This document shows, one piece after another, positions 21,908-30,398 of a stretch of DNA of 30,398 nucleotides. Position 1 is the first letter of the stretch; each line of letters begins with the position of its first letter. Both the position numbers and the translations under genes were made by a program. The notes below the pieces were generated by a model that did not search any database, was not told the DNA's origin, and saw only the letters and a program-made list of their open reading frames with translations. This DNA is from Thermomucor indicae-seudaticae (taxonomy: Eukaryota; Mucoromycota; Mucoromycetes; Mucorales; Lichtheimiaceae), in NCBI GenBank assembly GCA_000787465.1, contig JSYX01000425.1, positions 1-30,398 on the forward strand, written 5' to 3'.

Positions 21908-22265
21908 TCTGCGATGGCGACAGGACGGCTTTAAGCAGGCAATCGTACTGGCACGGCGACTTTGTTCAAAGTATCCGTAGAACTAAATGGTCCTGCACAA
22001 ATTGGCTTTTGGTTTGGGATAAAAAGATTCATGCGACAGAAACGATAAGAAACAAATTTTCTCTCTCAGCATTGAAGCCACCTTTCCCGCCCGTCCTTGC
22101 AATATGGCAAAGAATTCGGTCAGTAACCACTTTTGATTCAAGTAATCGAGGAATTGCATTCTCAACAAAGCGCTTGCTGACAGATGTCAAAATTATCAAA
22201 AGCAAACGACGCTCTTTCTCTGAAAAACAGCAATCAAAAGAACAAGATCTCGAAAAAGAAGAAAC

Positions 22266-22884
22266 ATGACAAAAAGCATAAGCGACGGATTCCAGGGCCG
22301 TCTGAACTCGACAATCCAAAGTTTGCAAACAAGGCATGTAACGAGATAAAGGAGGAGACGTTCACAGGAGGGGCGCCTTACGAGTTTGTTGTTCGTTATT
22401 TAGGACTTTACGTTGAGCATAGTAGACGAGATCTCCGAAAAAGAGGAAAAGAGGCAAGAAGAAAAGCTGGCTAGACGGGTAATAATTTCACTTTGTTACC
22501 ACATTGATCGTACGTATTCTTGCCCCCTAACTTTCAATATGACAGATGGCCATTGAGAAAAAGATCCAGGAAAAGGAAGAGCTCAAAGAGAAAAAGTCGT
22601 CTGAAAAGAAGGAAAAGCTGGTAAATTTCACAGGTGGCATTTCTTGTATTCTGAGGTGAATCTGATGGGAATTATTGCAACAGGAACAAGTGAAAAAGGC
22701 GTTATTAGAAAAGCAAAAGAAGAAGAAAAAGAAAGATCAGTCTAACGCAACGTCTGGCAAAGAAAAGGCAAGTTGCGTTTGCGGAAAAGGAAGAGGAGAC
22801 AGATAATCACTTTTTACATAGCAGGCGACAAGCAGCAAAGAGGCAAAGGACAAGAAGAAGAAAGTCAGGTTCTCAGATTCATGA
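22266..22884 (+). CDS. Small Lys/Glu-rich coiled-coil protein (five exons)
   Basis: The exons are 22266-22337, 22404-22478, 22546-22620, 22684-22767 and 22825-22884, giving 121 residues. Introns are 57-67 nt with clean acceptors; intron 2 has a CTAAC branch site. The first four junctions and the stop are mutually phase-consistent (every intron is phase 0), which argues for a real gene. The protein starts MTKSISDGFQGRLNSTIQ, continues as a long charged helix (EEKRQEEKLARRMAIEKK), turns almost purely Lys-rich (LLEKQKKKKKKDQ) and ends KKKKVRFSDS. KVRF fits the RVxF docking motif for protein phosphatase 1. The basic tract suggests a nuclear or nucleolar location (inference). Intron 4 uses a GC donor (AAG|GCAAGT); if it is retained, translation ends 14 codons later with a different tail. 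No family was recognised. Confidence 0.65.
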
Positions 22885-23299
22885 TTTGTTTGTTGCATTG
22901 TTCATTTACTGGTACCTTTAATCTTTATCCTCTGCATTTTATATACATCAAGTGCCTTTATTATCGCATGTACAAATACAAGACATTTCCTTCACCTCTC
23001 TTTCAGTGCGGTTAACTGATTCCCTGTTTTACGGAGTTGAGCTCCTTGTAATTGCTACAGACATCGGGATAGATGCAATGAATCTGATATTTAGCCCGTT
23101 TTCGGCAGTTCCCACCGTGCTATTCTATGATACATATATCCTACATGGACGTTATGAGTTCTCTACAAGTGCCAACCATTCGCATACAGTACGCAGGAGA
23201 TGCCAGGGAGTCCATGTTTCACAGGGCAACTTGAAATTTTCGCTGTCAGTCGCCCTGTCAAATCAGACAAAAAAATAAGCTTTTACTCGATTGCATTCA

Positions 23300-24498
23300 A
23301 TGACGACCTCGATTACTATTCCTTCGGCATGCGACTTCCACCTTCATTTGCGCCAAGGCGAAATGATGCGCATGGTGACGCCCAAGGTTGTTGAGGGTGG
23401 TGTTTCGCTGGCATACATTATGGTAAATAAACTCGGCAGTATTATTATTATTGACCACTGGCGGCCTTATTGTTATTGTTACATTCAAGCCGAACACGGT
23501 ACCACCCATCAAGACGACCGAGCAGGCGCTCCAGTACAAGGAGGAATTGCAAGCCTTGGCACCCGAAGTGACGTTCTACATGACGCTTTACCTTTCACCC
23601 GAGCTGACTGTGGACGAGATCCGCAAGGCGAGCAAGGCCGGTATTGCGGGAGTCAAGTCGTATCCACGCGGGGTGACGACGAACAGCGAATCTGGTATCG
23701 AGTCGTACGAGAACTACTATCCGATTTTCAAGGCGATGGAGGAAGAAGGGATGGTGTTGAATTTGCACGGTGAGATACCGAGTGACAGCCAAAAGGATAT
23801 CTGCGTCATGAACGCCGAGGAACGGTTCCTGCCTGAGCTCGAAAAGATCCATCGCGCGTTTCCAAAGCTCAAGATTGTGCTCGAACACGCGACGACCAAG
23901 GCTGCGGTCGAGATGGTCAAGAGACTCGGTGATACGGTGGCCTGCAGTATCACGGTGCACCACCTGCAGCTTATTGTGGATGACTGGGCTGGACAGCCTC
24001 ATCATTTCTGTAAACCTGTTGCCAAGTACCCGCACGACCGCGAGGCTCTCCGACAAGTCGTGGCGTCTGGTAAGTTTGCGATCTAATTTTTCTCGTTCGT
24101 TTTTGGACTTTCTGATTAAAAGAGTGGGGTTAACAGGCCACCCTCGATTCTTCTTGGGCACGGATTCGGCACCTCACCCACGCCACACCAAAGAGACTTC
24201 GCGCGCAAATGCCGGCGTATTCACCACACCACTCGTGTTACCTTACCTGGCCAAGATCTTTGAAGAAATGGGTTGCTTGGACAAGCTCGAGAACTTTGCC
24301 TGCCATTTCGGTCGTCAGTTCTATGGCCTGTCACAGAAGGAAGGCTTCCAGGACCGCAAGGTGACTTTGGTCAAGGAGCCTAATGTTATTGTTCCAACTG
24401 AATACCCTGTATCTGCAACGAATGCCGACGCTGGTGTCGTTGTACCGTTCTTGACGGGCAAAGACATTGGATGGAGAATTGCTAGCAACTTTTGCTAG
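23300..24498 (+). CDS. URA4: Dihydroorotase
   Basis: Third step of de novo pyrimidine synthesis: reversible cyclisation of N-carbamoyl-L-aspartate to dihydroorotate in the cytosol. The exons are 23300-23422, 23490-24069 and 24137-24498, giving 354 residues, the usual size of the single-domain PyrC/Ura4 type (E. coli about 348, yeast 364). All metal-centre residues are visible: His14 and His16 in DFHLHLRQ, the carbamylated Lys97 in AGVKSYPRG, His134 in LNLHGE, His174 in VLEHAT, and Asp244 in GTDSAPH. PNTVPP and the substrate-binding Arg18 are also present. The start is the first ATG, directly ahead of the family-typical N-terminus. Nothing in the sequence suggests a lesion. It runs tail-to-tail with QTRT2, their stops 84 bp apart. 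Confidence 0.96.
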
Positions 24499-24582
24499 TG
24501 ATGCATTTTTATATTATCTCACGAAAACGATGGGCATGTCTGCGTTGGTTTTGTACATAGTATATAGAGTGTACATGTTATG

Positions 24583-26246
24583 CTACAACAAGATGGTTCT
24601 TTTCTTCTTTACTGGGACAGCGAGCGATTCCAGATCAACCTCGTCCTCGTGACCGACCACGCCGTTTGGCTCTAGACCGTGATTATACTTGTTCATGAAT
24701 GCTGTAACGTCCTCTTCAAATGTGTTGTTATCGATGCTATGTCGGATGGATGCCATGAATTGCTCGAGTTGGTACAAGTTATGGCTATGATATTCATTTG
24801 TGTGTTGGTTGAGTGTTGCAGTCAATCAATACAAGATGACAAGTACCTCATGATGAGTAAAGGACCCAGCATTTCGTGGGCGTTCAATAGATGGTGAATA
24901 TATGCCTTGGTATAAGGCGTCGCACAAGTATAGCATCCACAGGAAACATCAATTGGTTCGAAGCATTGTGCTAATTTGGGATCCCAGAGGTTCATCGTTT
25001 TCTCTGTCTTTTCCTGTTCATCTTCTGCGGCAGGTGGCATGCTTTGGCCAAACTTGAACGTGATTGCTCGACCTCTCTCGGTCATTTTGAAGGCATAACT
25101 GCCGTCGAATAAATCAATGCCTTGACCAACAGCATGCAGTATTTTTTCTGCACACATCAAACCGAGCGTCAGCAAATATTTTCAGTACCGTTCTCAAGAG
25201 CCAATGTACCTGGGCTAGATAAGCCATAGGCCAAACGAGGTTTGGATACTGGGAGGTGCTCAATGGATGTGGCAACGTGCTGTGGCCATTCGTCCTTTTT
25301 CATCTCGAATGCATTAATAACAAAACCTAGAATGTACGTTCAATGGCATCTTTGCAGTATTGCAAAGGAACGAACACGGACTAACCTTGAACATCACGCT
25401 CAGCTGCAGCCGTCGCCGATCTGATACGCTCCTCTGCATTATCGAAACCCACGACGGGTGCAAAGACGGGTATTCGTAAAGCCTGCAATGCATCGCATTT
25501 AGCAAAAGCTTTGAATGATGGCAATGATAAGTAGACACGCACCTGAGCTTTTGGCAGGCATTCGTCCAACCATCGCAGGGTGCGGTCAACAGCCTTTTTT
25601 ATCCGTTTTGCTTTGATTTCCTCATCAGCTCTCACCACGTCGGCCGGTGTCGCGCACCAGTCTGGTTTGTATGCCTCCATGGCCTTTATCCACACGTCCG
25701 AAGTCACTCGCCTTACGCCACCATGGGTGTCGACGGCAACGTATGTTTCCGTGTTGGCCGAGGCTGGTGCCAGTTTCAGTGGGTCACGCACGTCGCAAAA
25801 CAATAAATAGTCCTAAACCTCCAAAAACGCCACGTCAGCCCTTTCTTTTGCAGTACCGCGTATGTCACTCTGTTTGCTTGCCTGTAAATGGAGATAATTG
25901 TGCAATCCGTGCGGGCACTTGAATGATGAAGGTTGTTTTTGTTCCACACTAGGTATCTCAACGTAAGTTTCCTCCTCTGGCTCTGGTCTGTTTTGGGTTC
26001 GGTACGAAGAACTTACAAGTGTTCCAGAGCTACATGGATCATGGAAACTGGCAAGCCTTTGAGATTGTCGGCAACCAAATGAGGGACGGATCCGCGCACA
26101 GTATAAGCAAGACAAGCTGGTGTTTCGACTGATTTGTTCTTGGCTGTGAAATGCAGCGTGCCGCGTCTTGCACCAGCAGCAGCGTTTGCGAGACTATATC
26201 CTTCTGATCTTGAGTGAATGCTGAATTGTAATGCAGCTGCTGCCAT
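24583..26246 (-). CDS. QTRT2: Queuine tRNA-ribosyltransferase accessory subunit 2
   Basis: Non-catalytic partner of QTRT1. In eukaryotes the heterodimer inserts queuine at position 34 of GUN-anticodon tRNAs, and QTRT2 is often found at the outer mitochondrial membrane. The exons are 26246-26017, 25948-25882, 25812-25543, 25482-25386, 25326-25210, 25147-24847 and 24784-24583, giving 427 residues (human 415). Family blocks include CLAYTVRGSVPHL, DYLLFCDVRDP, DRTLRWLDECLP, GIDLFDGSYAFKMTERG, and the zinc site CGCYTC with Cys330, Cys332, Cys335 and His362 (MRSHNLYQ). Intron 2 is GC-AG (CAG|GCAAGC). Intron 3 is 60 nt and stop-free; removing it gives the family-like spacing. Met at 26246 was chosen (MAAAALQFSIHS); one at 26255 is also in frame. 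Budding yeast lacks this pathway. Confidence 0.92.
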
Positions 26247-26374
26247 TTTACGCATAAGAAAGGAAAGAAAGAAAGAAGGGATGGAAAACTTTTGCGGCTT
26301 AGAGTATATTAAAGCATACAAAGGAAATACATACATGGCTACAATGGTGAAAGAAAAGAATACAGTAGCAACGA

Positions 26375-28620
26375 TCATGCGTGTTCGCGGTGGTAGTTAT
26401 AGTCTTGTATAGGATAGGTGTCTTCTTCCTTGAAGTTGCTCTTTGCATGGACTTCGGCAAAACGGCCAATGGGATCCCGGTGAAGAGCAGCATGCCGGAT
26501 GCTGTAGGAGAAGTATATGATCCAGCCGATGCCCATCCAGACAAACAGACGCTACGTGTATAAAGAAAAACACCCCATAACCGTCAGTTTCGGCTTTTTC
26601 CTATAATGGCTTAAGGCCAGAGGAGAAAATACGTTACCCAAATGGTGGTTACTTCAGCTACGGCGATCAGAAGGACCGAGATGATCATGCCGAGGATAGG
26701 GAAGATGGCAAACAGGTACTTGCCGCCGGGGATCTTGAACCTGCGCTCGACATCCGGACGCGTGAAGCGCAGCACGAGCACGCCGGCGTGCACGATAAAG
26801 AAGGCGAGCAATGTGCCGACGGAAGTCATGTTACCGAGCAGATCAACAGGCAAAACGGCTGACAGGATGGCAGTAATAACGCCGACCAGGAGGGTCGCGA
26901 CATAAGGAGTCTTGAAGCGAGGATGGATCTTTGCAAAGACGGGCGGTAAGAGGCCATCCTTGGCCATGGAGTAAAACACACGGGTCTGGCCCAGCATGTT
27001 GATCAGCAAGACAGAGGTCAAGCCAAAGAGGGCGCCTAGGGTCACGATGATGTTGAGCCACTGCCAGCTTTTACCGGTGCGAGCCTGGACTGCATCGACT
27101 GCGACTGTGACGGGTGTTGCGACGTTCAAGGTGGTGTAGTTTGCTGCACCGGTCATGACTGTACAAAAGGCGATGTAGAGTGCGGTTGTGATGATTAAAC
27201 TGCCGATAATGCCAATCGGTAGATCGCGTCGTGGGTTCTTGGATTCCATGGCTGCCGTCGTAACCGAATCAAATCCAATGTATCTATGATTTATACGCGC
27301 ACATGAGCTTTCTTATGACCTGAGAAAGGAATGTGTCCACCAAGGTGAGTTATAATACTTGCGAGAAAAAGACGGTTGTGGCTGCAGCAAAGATACCGGA
27401 TGCACCGAAATAGTGCCAGTCTCCGGACGTGTTGGGAGGCACATAAGGATGATAGTTGTCTGTGTCCACGAAGCCACAGAGGGAAAAGATAAAGATCAAG
27501 ACGACAAGTAACTTGAAGGTGACGATGGCCGCATTGACCCAGGCAGATTGACGGATACTGTAATAATAATGAGTCATTAGAACTTTTTCTGGTCTGCGTA
27601 TATAAACAAGTATTCTGCTGCACGGACGTACCCTATCACGAGCAGCATGGTAACAATAAGGATAATGACAAAGCCAGGTACGTTGAAATAGTGGCCTTGT
27701 TCATAATAAATTCGAGCTGGGTCTTCTTGCCAGAGAACGGTAGGCTGTGTCCAGCTTTCCCCAAAATGGACATTGAATGCAACAGCAAAGAACTTGACAA
27801 AGTAACCGGACCAGCCGACCCCAACTGAAAGATATGATAAGTCAAGGACGCAAGATAACGGTGGACCAGATAATTGTTACCTGTAGCAGCACCGACCATG
27901 TACTCCAAAATCAGATCCCAGCCAATTATCCAGCCGATAAACTAAATGTAGCGTGACACAATGGTTAAATTGCGTCGAGATAAGTGAAGAGAAGATGACT
28001 CTTACCTCGCCCATGGTCGCATAAGCATAGGTGTAGGCGGATCCTGATACGGGAATCATAGCAGCTAGTTCAGAGTAGCTCAGAGCGGCAAAAGCTTGAG
28101 GGTCGTCGTTAGAAAGGAAAGTATCTTCCTCGTCCTCTTCTTTATCAGCTATACCTGAAGCGATTGCAGCGACGATAAAGGAAATAGTAACAGCAGGACC
28201 AGCGTTCTGTGCTGCTGCTTGACCAGAGAGTACAAATATACCTAGAAGAAGAAGAACAATGATATGGTTAAAGGGAATGCCAGGACAAGAATCCAAGTAT
28301 ACTTGTATGATAAATAGAAGGCTAAAAGCGTTACCTGTGCCGATAATGGCGCCAATACCAACAAAAATAAGTTGCCATGCATTCAGTGCTTTGCGCAAAC
28401 TAGAGTGTTCGTATTCGCCTTTAAGTAGCTCGACAGGCTTGAGCGTGAAAAGACGACGGCTCCAGTACTGCCAGCTGGTTTCGTCCGGTCGACGCAAATA
28501 GCTAGCTGGGTCCACCTTGGCATAGCGTTCCTGGAACGACTGCAGGAATCCGCCACTAGCGTTATTCGGTTTGGGTGTGTACTCGACGACTGAAGCTTGA
28601 TATGACTTGTTGTCGTTCAT
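26375..28620 (-). CDS. Cationic amino acid transporter-type permease (APC superfamily)
   Basis: Membrane amino-acid transporter resembling the SLC7/CAT and bacterial YfnA group. The exons are 28620-28335, 28241-28155, 28094-28006, 27941-27881, 27824-27632, 27557-27363, 27283-26638 and 26551-26375, giving 577 residues. A cytosolic N-terminus of about 80 residues (with LRKALNAWQLIFVGIGAI) leads into the first helix, GAIIGTGIFVLSG. Other landmarks are FAALSYSELAAMIPVSGSAY, YAYATMGEFIGWIIGWDLIL, GASGIFAAATTVFFSYIGFD, MESKNPRRDLPIGIIGSL, MLGQTRVFYSMAKDGLLPP and the last helix, RLFVWMGIGWIIYFSYS. Twelve or more transmembrane segments are expected. Introns 1 and 2 (93 and 60 nt) are stop-free and in frame. 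Intron 6 uses a GC donor (TC|GCAAGT), the only choice that restores FFSYIGFD. Substrate cannot be told from sequence. QTRT2 starts 128 bp downstream on the same strand. Confidence 0.93.
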
Positions 28621-30398
28621 TTAATTACTTTCTTACAAGGATAACAAGAAAGAAAGAGAGAGAGAGGAAGGAGGAATGCAGATCACTTGAGGATTTTATA
28701 TCTTTTATCTCCCATGTCAGAGGATCATTCGATTGTGGCTGCACGCTCAGCCCCTCTCTAGAGGTCACGGTGCAGATAAGCGAAACAACCGTCGGTATAT
28801 ACAGTACACCTATTATTGTCAAACAAGACGGGTTTCCTTGATCGAGCTCGTATCATATTAGATAGATAACCGTCTTGTCTGGGTGGTGCAAGAAGCAACT
28901 TTGATCCGACCAATATAAAGTTATCTACATTTGTCTGGGAAATGATGATATGCTGCTCTGATACTGCCGAGAGCATTATGCATCGCGCAACAAGTTTCTC
29001 TGGGGATGTTTTTTGTCTTTCTTTAGCGCAAAAGCGTCCTTTTGGGTCCAAGAACTTCCCTCGGTTCTGGGTATGGCAAAGATAAGAGTTATCTTGTCAC
29101 TTAACTCTCTCCCGGTTTGGGGAAATTCCTGTTCCCAATGGATCGTCATGCGCAACATGTTTCCAGAGAGGATTGCCAAATTCGGGGAACCCGCCGCCTG
29201 TTATCAAGGACTTTCTCGGTTTTCCATGTTACTGCTAAATCATTGCTGTTGCCTCAGATCAGAGACGGTTTCTGGGTTCAGAGAATCGTCAACAAGTACT
29301 ATATCTTCGTTCGCTTGTACGCGGTTCTTGTAGGGTCACGCCCGTATGTTGCGCAGCAAAGGAGCATCCCAATCATTGAGCGACGCGCTACCGCGCCATC
29401 GTTGAACCATATAAATAGCGGCCGCCGGCAGGACATTGACTGCCTAGTTATAGTCTGTATATGTCAAGCTAGTAAAAGCGGGCCATGTTCCATTTCATTG
29501 TTTGACCTCGTGTCACCTCGCTAGAGTATATCGCAGTATGGTGCCGTAGCAACGTCTTTTTCATTTACATCACATGACAATTCAATGGCTGCAAGATTAT
29601 AGTCAAGCAAATTTCAGAAGCAAAACTTACTTGTGCCAGAAAAAGGAACGCCTTATCTCGTACTTTGACATGTCGAACGTCAATGCCATCTTCATCGAGT
29701 TCAGTTCCATCTTTCTTAGTCAATTACAAAAGCGTATTGCGAAAGATAGTGATGGTCGCCATCTGGCGTCATCACTGGCGCTTTCTCTTTGACTCAATAC
29801 TCTTCTTGCCAGGCGTCGTTGCTCGTGACGCTTGGTCAAAGTTCTGTACGATTGTTTAGTTTATTTCTCTCCTTAGACTCCTGCAGCCCGTCGCATGGGC
29901 TTTTCACAGTTGTTGTATAGCAAAATTATTATTATTAATAACAATTCGACGGTCTTGTATGATATTTCGCAGTTTGCATTTTCATGGGTTATCGTTACGT
30001 CAGATTCTCATATAAAACTGAATATGATACCATTGCAATAAAGAGGCGTGTGGTTCTCTCTCGATCGATTGTCACTTTCTTGAAAGTGAAGGATCAGAAG
30101 ATCTCAGCGTTTCTCATCGTTCTTCGTGAACTCGAACTACGTCTACCTACCAATGATCTTTATGAGATGACTTTATCGAAACTCTTTATTTATGTCGTTA
30201 GTCGCAGGTTTGGTCAATAAAAGTAGGGTTTCTGGGTCGAGGAGGCTTGTACTTAGAGGCTTTATGCTTAGACAGTTGTACTTTTCCGTGTATAACGATT
30301 CTTTTCTTTTGAGGATTGTAATTGTTATAAGCAACACCGATTGGCATAGGGTGTATATAATCACGTAACCACGATGATACTTGACTGATGATATGTCC
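28621..30398. other. Intergenic region, no gene supported
   Basis: The first part holds the permease 5' UTR and promoter, including a purine tract at 28647-28676 (pyrimidine-rich on the coding strand). Further right there are only short overlapping ORFs (for example 29117-29524 and 29984-30220, both +) without motifs or splice support. TATA-like TATAAATA occurs at about 29410, and there is a perfect 8-bp inverted repeat, TCACTTTC-2-GAAAGTGA, at 30072-30089. AT-rich microsatellite sequence lies near 29925-29940. No tRNA was found. Confidence 0.45.

Noticed and set aside
29013..29524. Overlapping ORFs of 106 and 135 codons (+)
   Set aside because: Two frames open together, composition not protein-like and no splice or homology support.

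Overview
The window looks like nuclear DNA of an early-diverging fungus. I favour Mucoromycota (Mucorales-like), but that is an inference. The genes are dense and intron-rich: I could assign about 53 introns, mostly 46-93 nt, and many have CTAAC-type branch sites. The genes encode eukaryotic housekeeping proteins, including QTRT2, a queuosine factor that budding yeast lacks. I see no bacterial operons, rRNA, tRNA or CRISPR array.

Layout. 1-2640 is a decayed transposon: a degenerate repeat field with a period of about 22 bp, followed by a broken DDE transposase of Tc1/mariner (IS630-like) type. 3340-5120 (-) encodes a PH-domain protein. 5606-6019 (-) is an unrecognised ORF, followed by a degenerate 105-bp repeat and about 1.8 kb with no supportable gene. 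8308-15245 (+) is UTP10/HEATR1 in seven exons. 15336-17309 (-) is TRM11 in eleven exons, one of them a 3-nt microexon. 17456-18302 (+) is a basic, coiled protein probably of the U3-snoRNA-associated (Bud21/Utp16) type. 18342-20382 (-) is PAAF1/Rpn14 in 13 exons. 21028-21907 (+) and 22266-22884 (+) are two small unrecognised spliced genes. 23300-24498 (+) is dihydroorotase (URA4). 24583-26246 (-) is QTRT2. 26375-28620 (-) is a cationic-amino-acid-transporter-type permease. 28621-30398 holds no gene I can support.

Shared roles. UTP10 and the probable U3-associated protein both belong to the small-subunit processome. TRM11 and QTRT2 modify tRNA, PAAF1 helps assemble the proteasome, and URA4 makes pyrimidines. 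The arrangement is compact: TRM11 and the U3-associated gene share a 146-bp divergent promoter, and three convergent pairs have stop codons only 39-90 bp apart.

The most interesting observations concern splicing. The DPPYG catalytic motif of TRM11 can be completed only with a 3-nt exon (16073-16075). Four of about 53 introns have GC-AG rather than GT-AG ends. Three introns are stop-free multiples of three, and UTP10 has a NAGNAG acceptor. All gene models were built by hand from splice signals, reading-frame phase and remembered family resemblance; no alignment or database search was run.
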